A stretch of DNA of 52,756 nt from DASQFD01 sp035633255. Lineage in GTDB: Bacteria > Actinomycetota > Actinomycetes > Actinomycetales > Dermatophilaceae. The position numbers and the translations under genes are program-made. Below the pieces are notes generated by a model. The model worked only from the letters and a program-made list of their open reading frames with translations. It had not been told where the DNA came from and ran no database searches. Each line of letters begins with the position of its first letter. The first letter of the stretch is position 1. Location of the stretch: the NCBI GenBank assembly GCA_035633255.1, contig DASQFD010000011.1:1-52756 (forward strand), read 5' to 3'. This document shows positions 17,001 through 24,314 of this stretch, one piece after another.

Positions 17001-17046
17001 CACTACATGTGGATGAACTACACTGGTGTAACCACTAGATGTAGTG
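17001..17046. promoter_or_regulatory. Tandem NrdR boxes in the nrdR-nrdJ promoter
   Basis: A near-perfect palindrome CACTAGATGTAGTG is at 17033-17046, and a degenerate partner beginning CACTACATGTGG is at 17001-17014. Their centres are 32 bases apart, three DNA turns, the usual arrangement for cooperative NrdR binding. The second-box region also contains TGTGGATGA (about 17009-17017), resembling a DnaA box. The boxes are about 170 bases upstream of the nrdR GTG on the minus strand. Confidence 0.75.
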
Positions 17047-17255
17047 AATCATGCCCGCGTGTGACCCACGGCGCAAGCGCCTCGGCGAATGTCCGGCGTG
17101 TCAGCACGCGGCCCGGCGTGTCGCGGCGCGCGGGCCGCCCCTCGCGGCGTGACGCTCACGGGCAGGCACCTGCCTACCCGTCGAACGGACCCGAGCCGGC
17201 CGCCCCCGCGACCGGTCACGGGTGGAGCAGCGCGGCCAGGCCGCCCCGCGACCGG
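17047..17255. other. Gap with a 40-bp period duplication next to the cobalamin-binding gene
   Basis: The end of the neighbouring gene is duplicated. The block containing CGACCGGTCACGGGTGGAGC occurs around 17208-17239 and again around 17248-17279, a 40-base shift. The copy nearer 17248 carries the real stop codon (17256-17258); the other lies just past it. Otherwise no gene was seen in this gap. Confidence 0.6.
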
Positions 17256-18101
17256 TCACGGGTGGAGCAGCGCGGCCAGCTCCTCGACGCCGTCCACCAG
17301 GCGCGGACCCGGCCGCGCCCACGCCGCGTTGGCGTCGACCGCGTGCACCGGTATGCCGGCCGGCAGGACGCCGGCGGCCACCAGCGCGTCCGCCTGCTCC
17401 TGGGCCGCCGCCCGGTCGTAGCCGCACGGCGCACACACGACCACCTCCGGCCGCGCGGCGTGCACGTCGTCCCAGGTGACGCGGACCGACTTCTCCCCCG
17501 CCACGCCCAGCACCGGCTCCCCGCCGGCGGCGAGCACCATCTGCGGGATCCAGTGCCCCGGCGCGTAGGGCGGGTCGGTCCACTCCAGGACCACCACGCG
17601 GGGACCGCCGCGGCCGGCGACCCGGGAGCGCACGGCATACAGGCGGTCCTCCAGTGAGGCCACCAGTGCCGAGGCGGCAGCCTCGCGGCCGGTGGCGCGG
17701 CCCAAGGTGAGGACCGAGGCCAGCACGTCGGGCAGGGTGTGCGGGTCGAGCATGAGCACCTCGGCGGTGCAGCCCAGGTGGGCGAGGGCGTCGTCGACGG
17801 TGCCGACGTCGACGGCGCACACGGCGCAGAGGTCCTGGGTGACCACTAGGTCGGCGTCGAGCCCGGCGAGCGCACCGGCGTCGAGGCGGTAGAGGTCCTC
17901 GCCGCGTGCGACCGCGGCGGCCACGGCGTCGTCGATCTCCCGCGGTGACAGGCCCTCCGGCAGGGTCGAGGTCGACACGACCCGGCGGGTGCGCGCCTCG
18001 GGCGGGAAGTCGCACTCGAACGTCACGCCGACGACGTCCTCCCCCGCCCCGATGGCGAAGAGCGTCTCGGTGGTCGACGGGAGCAGGCTGACGATCCGCA
18101 C
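17256..18101 (-). CDS. Cobalamin-binding-type periplasmic-fold protein (BtuF-like), no signal peptide
   Basis: 281 residues beginning VRIVSLLPSTTETLFAIGAG, the opening of the BtuF/FepB class III solute-binding fold, with FECDFPPE, LVVTQDLCAVCAV, VVLEWTDPPYAPGHWIPQM and CAPCGYD typical of the cobalamin-binding subgroup. There is no signal peptide or lipobox, so it is predicted to be cytoplasmic, unlike transporter subunits. GTG at 18101 is chosen because the conserved fold starts immediately there; an AGGG lies upstream. It sits next to B12-dependent nrdJ, which suggests a role in cobalamin handling, but that is inference from context. Confidence 0.7.
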   Translation of the reverse strand: MRIVSLLPSTTETLFAIGAGEDVVGVTFECDFPPEARTRRVVSTSTLPEGLSPREIDDAVAAAVARGEDLYRLDAGALAGLDADLVVTQDLCAVCAVDVGTVDDALAHLGCTAEVLMLDPHTLPDVLASVLTLGRATGREAAASALVASLEDRLYAVRSRVAGRGGPRVVVLEWTDPPYAPGHWIPQMVLAAGGEPVLGVAGEKSVRVTWDDVHAARPEVVVCAPCGYDRAAAQEQADALVAAGVLPAGIPVHAVDANAAWARPGPRLVDGVEELAALLHP

Positions 18102-18153
18102 GACGGTGACCCTACGGCGCGCCGCCGTCGGCGGGCGGTGCTTGGGTGGACGG

Positions 18154-18741
18154 ATGGAGCACCCACCGAGCTGGGAGACACACCCGGTCACGCCGGACCG
18201 GTTCGAGGACTTCGCCGACGTCGTCAACCCGAACCGCCGGGAGACGCACTGCTGGTGCCTCTCGCACCGCCTCGGGGCCACGGAGATCGAGGCGCTGGGC
18301 CACGGCAGCCGCGAGCGGGCGATGCGCGCCCTCTGCGAGCGCGAGCACCCGCCGGGCGTCGTGACCTACCGCGATGGCGTGCCGGTCGCGTGGTGCAGCA
18401 TCGGACCGCGCTCGGAGATCCCCCGCCTCGCCCGGTCGCAGCGGATCCGACCGGTCGACGACCTGCCCGTGTGGAGCATCATCTGCGTCGTCGTCCGCGG
18501 GGGTCACCGGAAGCGAGGCGTCACGGCTCACCTTCTCGAGGGAGCCGTCGCGTATGCCGCCGCCAACGGCGCGCCGGCCGTCGAGGCGCACCCCGTCGAC
18601 CCCCCCGGGCGCATGGACCTGACGATGGCCTTCGTCGGGACCCGCTCGATGTTCGAGCGGGCCGGCTTCGAGGTCGTCGGCACGACGGATGCCGTGGCGA
18701 GCCGGATGCCGCGCCTCGTCATGCGCCACGACCTGCGTTGA
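18154..18741 (+). CDS. GNAT-family N-acetyltransferase
   Basis: 195 residues. The middle (VWSIICVVVRGGHRKRGVTAHLLEGAVAYAA) has the acetyl-CoA pyrophosphate-binding pattern R/Q-x-x-G-x-G/A in the form GGHRKRGV, followed by the MFERAGFEVVG segment typical of GNAT C-termini. An N-terminal WCLSHR is reminiscent of a small acetyltransferase subgroup. Substrate unknown. Divergent from the cobalamin-binding gene with about 50 bases between starts, so the two promoters must overlap. Its stop codon is the first base triplet of a 16-bp repeat array. Confidence 0.7.
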   Translation: MEHPPSWETHPVTPDRFEDFADVVNPNRRETHCWCLSHRLGATEIEALGHGSRERAMRALCEREHPPGVVTYRDGVPVAWCSIGPRSEIPRLARSQRIRPVDDLPVWSIICVVVRGGHRKRGVTAHLLEGAVAYAAANGAPAVEAHPVDPPGRMDLTMAFVGTRSMFERAGFEVVGTTDAVASRMPRLVMRHDLR

Positions 18742-18818
18742 CGCGGGCCTGCGCTGACACGGGCCTGCGCTGACGCGGGCCTGCGCTGACGCGGGTCTGC
18801 GCTGACGCGGCCCCGCAC
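18739..18818. repeat. Five tandem 16-bp repeats at the acetyltransferase stop codon
   Basis: Unit TGACGCGGGCCTGCGC at 18739, 18755 (one change), 18771, 18787 (one change) and a degenerate copy at 18803. The first TGA is the stop codon of the acetyltransferase gene, and each unit again starts with TGA, so the array cannot extend the protein in the same frame. Confidence 0.9.
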
Positions 18819-19311
18819 GCCAGGGAGGCGGGTGGGCCCCTGCACCACCCGCCTCCGGCGTGTCCTCGGCTCCGACGCCCCCGACGCGGGCCGCGGACGT
18901 CTGCGTCAGCGCCGCGGGGGCTCCTTGGAGAACCCCGACGCCGCCACGACACCCCAGTGCCAGTGGGTGTGCCGCTCGGGCTCCCGCCCGACCTGGCTCT
19001 CGGCCGTCCGCCGTGCCGCCCTGCGCTGCTCGCGTCGCTGCGGGATCCTCATGCCACCAAGGAGTGGGCACCCGTTCGTCCTGATACGCCCGATTCTCCT
19101 GATGTGCCCGGACCGACCCAGCCGACGGACATTCCTCGGACGACGGCCAGACCGGTGCTGGCGTGGGCGCACCGGCGCGACGGCCGGCACTCCTGGCCGC
19201 AGCTTCTGGTCGCGGCGCCCCAGCGGCGGCGTGGTCGCCGGCGTTGCCGACGGCGTAATCCGGTGACGCCGGGGTGCCTGCGCTGTCGGTGCCGGACGGC
19301 ACGATGGCGCC
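18819..19311. other. About 490 bases without a convincing gene
   Basis: No well-supported gene. A 48-codon minus-strand frame (18906-19052) reads MRIPQRREQRR... and ends GVVAASGFSKEPPRR; it has a weak ribosome site (TTGGTGG) and cannot be distinguished from chance. No terminator or operator was recognised. Confidence 0.4.
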
Positions 19312-20412
19312 ATGGCCCGGTCGCACACGCACGAGTGGGTGCTGCGCCGCCGCCTCGCCACCCAGCGCGTGGCCGGCCCGCCGCTGCCGACCGCCGCCGA
19401 CGCCGTGCGCCTCCTCACCGCGGTCCAGGCCCAGGACGCGCCCCTCGCCGCATGGTCCCTCGGCCTGCGCTCAAAGGCGAGCACGTATGCCGGTGTGCTG
19501 GCTGAGCGCGCCACCGGCACCGTGGTGCGCACGCACGTGCTGCGGCCGACGTGGCACCTCGTGGCCGCCGAGGACCTGCGCTGGCTGCTGCGGCTCACGT
19601 CGGCCAGGGTGGAGCGCTCGATGGGCGCGCGACACCGCGGGCTCGGCCTGGAGGAGCCGGTGCTGTCGCGCAGCGTCGACGCCGTCGCGGCCTTCGTGTC
19701 TGGAGTCCCCGGAGGTCGGACGCGGCGCGAGGTGCAGGTGGAGCTGGCCCGCCTCGGCCTGCCGTCCGGCAACGAGCAGGTGGGCCACGTGCTGCTCGTC
19801 GGGGAGCTGCGCACGGTGCTGTGCTCGGCGCCGAATGCGGGCGCGGAGCACCGCTACACCCTCGTCGACGAGGTCGTCCCCCGCTCGCCGCTCGACGACC
19901 TCGACCGCGACGCCGCCCTCGACCTGCTGGTGCTGCGCTTCTTCGGTGGCCACGGCCCGGCGTCGACCGGTGACCTGCGGCGCTGGTGCGGCGTCACTCT
20001 CGCCGAGGTTCGCGCTGCGCTGGACCGGGTGGGGAGCCGGCTCGAGCGTGTGGAGCTCAGCGGCGAGGAGCTGTGGTTCGACCCGGCGGTGCCGCACCGG
20101 ACGACGCGCGAGCGGCCGGCGCACCTGCTGCCGACGTTCGACGAGGCGGTGCTGACCTACGTCACGACGGGTTTCCCGCGCCGCGACCCGACGGCGGTGC
20201 GGCCCCGGCTGCTCTCGGAGTCCGGCGGCGGTGTCGTGCTCGTGGGCGGCGCGGACGTCGGCATCTGGAAGCGTACGGCCACCGCCGGGGAGGTCCGGGT
20301 CACGGTGCGGCCGGACGGTGCTCTCGACGCGGACGAGCGCACCGCGGTGGCGGCCGCGGCGGAGCGGCTGGCCGCCTTCCTCGAGCGCCCGCTCGACCTC
20401 CGCTGGGCTTGA
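19312..20412 (+). CDS. Winged-helix DNA glycosylase, AlkZ/YcaQ-like (HTH_42)
   Basis: 366 residues. The sequence AVQAQDAPLAAWSL (about 37-50) contains the Q-x-Q/D catalytic motif of the AlkZ/YcaQ superfamily, and TGTVVRTHVLRPTWHLVAAEDL is its hallmark strand pair. Tandem winged-helix domains make up the fold (HTH_42, formerly DUF1006). Characterised members excise alkylated bases or unhook interstrand crosslinks, and several protect producers of DNA-alkylating antibiotics; this one's substrate is unknown. No antibiotic cluster is visible nearby, though lexA and a 3-methyladenine glycosylase gene are in the window. The ATG start agrees with the family N-terminus. Confidence 0.75.
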   Translation: MARSHTHEWVLRRRLATQRVAGPPLPTAADAVRLLTAVQAQDAPLAAWSLGLRSKASTYAGVLAERATGTVVRTHVLRPTWHLVAAEDLRWLLRLTSARVERSMGARHRGLGLEEPVLSRSVDAVAAFVSGVPGGRTRREVQVELARLGLPSGNEQVGHVLLVGELRTVLCSAPNAGAEHRYTLVDEVVPRSPLDDLDRDAALDLLVLRFFGGHGPASTGDLRRWCGVTLAEVRAALDRVGSRLERVELSGEELWFDPAVPHRTTRERPAHLLPTFDEAVLTYVTTGFPRRDPTAVRPRLLSESGGGVVLVGGADVGIWKRTATAGEVRVTVRPDGALDADERTAVAAAAERLAAFLERPLDLRWA

Positions 20413-20482
20413 GTGTCAGATCCGCGGGCCCCCCACGCCGCGGAACTGACACCGAGGGTGACGTCTCGTGTTCCGGCGCGCC

Positions 20483-20531
20483 ATCGCCACCGCCACCGCC
20501 ACTGCCACTGCAACCGCCACCGCAACCGACT
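20483..20531. repeat. CCACCG/CCACTG hexamer tract
   Basis: About eight degenerate copies of a six-base unit (CCACCG, CCACTG, CAACCG) downstream of the glycosylase gene. Simple-sequence tract, non-coding. Confidence 0.7.
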
Positions 20532-20536
20532 CGAAC

Positions 20537-20570
20537 GCGGGGCGCCCCACCCGGTGGTGGGGCGCCCCGC
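20537..20570. terminator. Perfect 15-bp hairpin between convergent genes
   Basis: GCGGGGCGCCCCACC, loop CGGT, GGTGGGGCGCCCCGC. It lies between the ends of the glycosylase (+) and LysM (-) genes and could stop transcription from both sides. No U-run, as is common in high-GC actinobacteria. Confidence 0.7.
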
Positions 20571-20594
20571 GCCGTCTGAGTCGGGTCGAGGGAC

Positions 20595-21017
20595 TCAGGA
20601 TCGAGGGATCACCAGCCGCTGACCGGCGGCGACCTGGGTGGAGGGCAGCTCGTTGGCGAGGACGATCGCCGTGACCGCCTCGTCCAGCGACATGCCGGAC
20701 AGGTGACGCGCGGCGATCTCCGAGAGCGTCTGCCCGGCCTGAACGGTGACACGGGGTGCCCCGACGGGCACGGCGCCCGCCGCCGGGCCCGAGGACGCCC
20801 GCGCCACGCCGGCCGCCACCGCGGCCGCGAGCAGCAGGAGCACCAGGACGGTCAGCACCAGACGCCCCGCCCGGGTGACCCGCAGCCCACCGGCCCCCCG
20901 CGCCGACGCCGGCTGCCCGGTGGGCACGAGCACGAGGCGAGGCTGCTCGGTGCGCGGCGGCACGGCATACCCAGGTGGGGCCGGGACCTCCGATGGGGAC
21001 CACGCGACTGCGCTCAT
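20595..21017 (-). CDS. LysM-domain membrane protein, SOS-linked division suppressor type
   Basis: 140 residues: a polar N-terminus, one transmembrane helix (LVLTVLVLLLLAAAVAAGVA, about 57-76) and an extracellular LysM domain (VTVQAGQTLSEIAARHL ... ANELPSTQVAAGQRLVIP) that binds peptidoglycan. Divergent from lexA with an SOS box 36 bases upstream, like Rv2719c (ChiZ) of Mycobacterium tuberculosis and the YneA/DivS functional class that delay division during DNA damage. Unlike Rv2719c, no separate hydrolase domain is visible. A strong GGAGAGG precedes the ATG. Role inferred from synteny and architecture. Confidence 0.8.
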   Translation of the reverse strand: MSAVAWSPSEVPAPPGYAVPPRTEQPRLVLVPTGQPASARGAGGLRVTRAGRLVLTVLVLLLLAAAVAAGVARASSGPAAGAVPVGAPRVTVQAGQTLSEIAARHLSGMSLDEAVTAIVLANELPSTQVAAGQRLVIPRS

Positions 21018-21052
21018 GGTGACCTCTCCTCTCGCCGCGAGTCGGCGCCGCA

Positions 21053-21068
21053 TCGAAACGGTGTTCGA
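21053..21068. promoter_or_regulatory. SOS (LexA) box, LysM side
   Basis: TCGAAACGGTGTTCGA matches the actinobacterial LexA operator TCGAAC-N4-GTTCGA with one change. A half site (TCGAAC at 21069-21074) follows immediately. Positioned 36 bases upstream of the LysM gene start. Confidence 0.85.
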
Positions 21069-21121
21069 TCGAACGCCTGTCCAAGGTGTAGCACACCCGT
21101 TCGACTCGATCAAGACACGCG

Positions 21122-21137
21122 TCGAACAGGTGTTTGA
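21122..21137. promoter_or_regulatory. SOS (LexA) box, lexA side
   Basis: TCGAACAGGTGTTTGA matches the LexA operator with one change (C to T in the right arm). Located 106 bases upstream of the chosen lexA start, consistent with autorepression. Confidence 0.85.
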
Positions 21138-21243
21138 AACCGCGGCTCCGGCTCCGTACGCTGTCCTCATGCCAGGAACCCAACAGCAGGGCACCGACAG
21201 CGGTCCCCCAGACCGCCCTGACCTGCGCCGACGGAGGATCGCC

Positions 21244-22140
21244 ATGACCGACCGGACCGACCGGACCGACACCCCTCCGACCGATGGGCACCCGACTGAC
21301 ACCCCTTCCGCCGACACCCCTTCCCCCGACGGCCACTCCACCGACGGCCCGAGCGAGAGCCCAAGCGGCGCGACGCAGGCGGGGGTCTCCCCGAGCGTCG
21401 CCGCCGACACAGGCGCCCAGGTGCACGCCGAGGTCCGTGAGCTGCCCGAGCGCGCACCCGGCGACGGGCTGACCGTGCGCCAGCGGCGCGTCCTGGAGGT
21501 CATCCGCAACTCCGTCGACCGGCGGGGCTACCCGCCCAGCCTGCGGGAGATCGGCGAGGCGGTGGGTCTGACCTCCCCCAGCTCGGTCGCCCACCAGCTG
21601 GCCAGCCTCGAGCGCAAGGGGTACATCCGGCGCGACCCGCACCGGCCCCGCGCGCTCGAGGTGGTCTCACCGGACACGCCGGCGGACATCCGGGGCTACC
21701 GCGGCGGCGCCACCCCGGACGACGTCCACGCCAGCGACGACACCGGCAGCGGCGACGATCGGCCGGAGGCGTCCTACGTGCCGGTGCTCGGCCGCATCGC
21801 GGCGGGCGTGCCGATCATGGCCGAGGAGTCGGTGGAGGAGGTCTTCCCGCTGCCCAAGCAGATCGTCGGCGAGGGCTCGCTCTTCCTGCTCAAGGTGGTC
21901 GGGGACTCGATGGTCGACGCGGCGATCTGCGACGGCGACTGGGTGGTGGTGCGTCAGCAGCCGACCGCGGAGAACGGCGACATCGTGGCGGCCCTGCTGG
22001 ACGATGAGGCGACCGTCAAGACGCTTCGGCGGCGCGACGGGCACGTCTGGCTGATGCCGCACAACCCGGCGTTCGAGCCGATCGACGGCGACGCCGCGAC
22101 GGTCCTCGGGAAGGTGACGGCGGTCCTGCGCCGGGTGTGA
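21244..22140 (+). CDS. lexA: SOS repressor LexA
   Basis: 298 residues. Winged-helix domain (LTVRQRRVLEVIRNSVDRRGYPPSLREIGEAVGL, SSVAHQLASLERKGYI) and peptidase domain with the self-cleavage bond A187-G188 (RIAAGVPI), Ser222 (GDSMVD) and Lys259 (TVKTL). ATG at 21244 is chosen because GGAGG lies 7 bases upstream; an in-frame ATG at 21169 is possible but sits against the SOS box at 21122-21137. About 70 residues rich in Thr, Asp and Pro (TPPTDGHPTDTPSADTPS-like repeats) precede the DNA-binding domain, longer than in typical LexA proteins. Represses itself and the LysM gene until RecA-triggered cleavage. Confidence 0.95.
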   Translation: MTDRTDRTDTPPTDGHPTDTPSADTPSPDGHSTDGPSESPSGATQAGVSPSVAADTGAQVHAEVRELPERAPGDGLTVRQRRVLEVIRNSVDRRGYPPSLREIGEAVGLTSPSSVAHQLASLERKGYIRRDPHRPRALEVVSPDTPADIRGYRGGATPDDVHASDDTGSGDDRPEASYVPVLGRIAAGVPIMAEESVEEVFPLPKQIVGEGSLFLLKVVGDSMVDAAICDGDWVVVRQQPTAENGDIVAALLDDEATVKTLRRRDGHVWLMPHNPAFEPIDGDAATVLGKVTAVLRRV

Positions 22141-22367
22141 GGCCTGCGCCGCCGGTCCCTAGACTGCGGCCCACCACCAGTGAGGAGTCGGTCTGGGTGT
22201 GTGCGGACCGGTCCAGGCCGGCCCGGACGGATCCGGAACGATCCGGCCATTGCGTAGCCCTCCGGCCGCCGGCCCAGCTCGCGGGTGAGCAGCGCGTCCG
22301 GCCGGTCGAGCAGTCCGGCACGGTGGCGAGCAGGCGCCGCTCAGGCCCGCGCTGGGGGGCTGGGTGC
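22141..22367. other. Gap between convergent lexA and sirtuin genes
   Basis: No gene seen. Contains repeated GATCCGG/CCGGTCC words around 22200-22250 but no clear hairpin terminator. Confidence 0.4.
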
Positions 22368-23246
22368 TCAGGCCCCCGCCGCCAGCGCCGCCAGCGTCGG
22401 CCCCAGCGGGGCGTCCAGCCGATGGGTCGCCTCGGCGTCACCGCGCGTCGGTCCCCGGGTCACCACGACGACGGGTATGCCGCGCGCGGCCGCCCGGCGC
22501 ACGAACCGGTACCCGCTCATCACCCGCAGCGAGCTCCCGAGCACGAGCAGGGCCGGTGCCGCGTCGGTGAGGGCGTAACAGGCGCCGACGCGCTCGCGCG
22601 GCACGCTGCCGCCGAAGAACACGACGTCCGGCTTGAGCGTGTCGGCCCCGCAGACGAGGCACCGGGGCAGGACGAAGCGGGTCACCGCCGCGTCGGCGAG
22701 GGCGATGTCGCCGTCCGGGCGGATCTGGCTGGAGACGCGCGAGCCGTCCGGCGCGACGTCCGTGGCCAGCTCGGCGAAGCCCGGGTTCGCGTCCGTCATG
22801 CGCGCTTGGAGCAGGTCGCGGTCGGTGCGGTCGCCGCAGGTCAGGCACAGCACGTCGGCGAGCGAGCCGTGCAGCTCGACCACGTCGCGCGTCCCGGCGA
22901 CCTGGTGCAGCCCGTCGACGTTCTGGGTGATGACGGTCCCGACCCGGCCTCCCCGCTGCAGGGCGGCGAGTGCGCGGTGCCCCGCGTTGGGCTCGGCGAC
23001 GGAGAACCGCTGCCAGCCGAGGAAGCTGCGCGCCCAGTAGCGACGCCGGGCCTCGCTGGAGCCGACGAACTCGCCGTGCTGCATCGGCGTCACACGACGC
23101 GTGCCGTCCGGCCCCCGGTAGTCGGGGATGCCGCTCTCGGTCGAGATGCCCGCGCCGGTGAGGACGAGCACCGGGGCGTGCGCCGCCAGCACCGCGGCCA
23201 CGCCCTCGAGTCCCCCCGTCTCCGGGTCGAGGTCGACGCTGGTCAC
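22368..23246 (-). CDS. Sir2-family NAD-dependent protein deacylase
   Basis: 292 residues. NAD-binding GAGIST and GIPDYRG, TQNVDGLH with the catalytic His in VELHGSL, and a four-Cys zinc site (CLTCGD and CLVCGAD), then FFGGSVP and LVLGSSLRV. This is a complete sirtuin that removes acyl groups from lysines using NAD. Somewhat longer than CobB-type proteins owing to an insert between the two Cys pairs. GTG start at 23246 with GGGG upstream. Divergent from the LysR gene, with 57 bases between starts, so they may share regulation. Confidence 0.9.
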   Translation of the reverse strand: MTSVDLDPETGGLEGVAAVLAAHAPVLVLTGAGISTESGIPDYRGPDGTRRVTPMQHGEFVGSSEARRRYWARSFLGWQRFSVAEPNAGHRALAALQRGGRVGTVITQNVDGLHQVAGTRDVVELHGSLADVLCLTCGDRTDRDLLQARMTDANPGFAELATDVAPDGSRVSSQIRPDGDIALADAAVTRFVLPRCLVCGADTLKPDVVFFGGSVPRERVGACYALTDAAPALLVLGSSLRVMSGYRFVRRAAARGIPVVVVTRGPTRGDAEATHRLDAPLGPTLAALAAGA

Positions 23247-23303
23247 CGCCCCAGTATCGGTCGACGCCCGGGGAGTGGGTGCACCGGCGTCTACCCTGAG
23301 GGC

Positions 23304-24248
23304 ATGATCGACGCCGCGGGTCTTCGCGTGATGCGCGCGATCGCCGAGGAGGGCAGCTTCACGGCCGCCGCGGCGTCCCTGGGCTACTCCCAGCCGGCGA
23401 TCTCACAGATGGTCCGCCGCCTGGAGGAGCGCACCGGCACGGTCCTGATCGAGCGCGTCGGCCGTAGCGTCCGGCTCACCGAGGCCGGGCAGGTGCTGGC
23501 CCGCCACGCCGGCCCGGTGCTCGCCGCGCTCGACGCCGCCGAGGAGGAGGTCGCCGCCATCGCGGGCCTGCGCTCGGGCCGGGTGCGGCTGATGGCCTTC
23601 CCCTCCGCGTCGGCGACCCTGGTGCCGCGCGCCCTCTCGCTGGTCAAGTCGGCATACCCGGACGTCCGCATCACCTTCGCCGAGGCCGAGCCGCCGGAGT
23701 CCCTGGCCGCGCTGCGGGCCGGCGAGTGCGACCTGGTCGTGGCCTTCGTCTACGAGGGCCTGGACATCGGGCGCGAGGAGGAGCACCTGGAGTCCTTCGT
23801 CGTGACCCCGCTGCTCGACGACGACGTCCGCCTCGTCGTCCGCCGGGACCACCCACTGGCCGAGCAGGACGAGGTGGACATCGCGGCCGTCGCCGACGAC
23901 ACGTGGATCGCCGGCTGTCCCCGCTGCCGGGGCCACCTCCTGCTGATGTGCAGCACGGCGGGCTACTCCCCCAACGTCGCCTACGAGACCGAGGACTACG
24001 TCGCGGTCATGGGCCTGGTCGCCGAGGGCCTCGGTGTCGCGCTGGTGCCCGACCTCATCCTGCGCACGGTCCGGCGCGCCGACGTCGTCGCCCTGCGGGT
24101 CACCCCGGCGTCGCGCCGGGCCATCATCGCCGTCACCACGGCCGACCTCTCCCGCGTTCCGGCCGTCAAGGCGGCCGTGGACGCGCTCACCGAGAGCGCT
24201 CGCTCGCAGTCCTCCGCCCCGACGTGCCGGTCGCTGCAGGTGCACTGA
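23304..24248 (+). CDS. LysR-family transcriptional regulator
   Basis: 314 residues. N-terminal winged helix (LRVMRAIAEEGSFTAAAASLGYSQPAISQMVRRLEERTGTVLIER) and a C-terminal type 2 periplasmic-fold effector domain (about 90-300). Effector unknown; a CPRC pair (about residue 208) and a nearby Cys could be redox- or metal-sensitive but are not diagnostic. GAGGG precedes the ATG. LysR proteins commonly control a divergent neighbour, here the sirtuin gene. Contains a GTATGCCG copy read Ala-Tyr. Confidence 0.9.
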   Translation: MIDAAGLRVMRAIAEEGSFTAAAASLGYSQPAISQMVRRLEERTGTVLIERVGRSVRLTEAGQVLARHAGPVLAALDAAEEEVAAIAGLRSGRVRLMAFPSASATLVPRALSLVKSAYPDVRITFAEAEPPESLAALRAGECDLVVAFVYEGLDIGREEEHLESFVVTPLLDDDVRLVVRRDHPLAEQDEVDIAAVADDTWIAGCPRCRGHLLLMCSTAGYSPNVAYETEDYVAVMGLVAEGLGVALVPDLILRTVRRADVVALRVTPASRRAIIAVTTADLSRVPAVKAAVDALTESARSQSSAPTCRSLQVH

Positions 24249-24314
24249 CACCGCACCGGCGTTGCGAGGCCGGCGGGGCCGGGAGCCGCGGGGCGCCCGG
24301 ACGGACGCCCACCC

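Noticed and set aside
18906..19052. 48-codon minus-strand gene
   Set aside because: Weak ribosome site and no recognised homology; kept only as a note in the gap entry.
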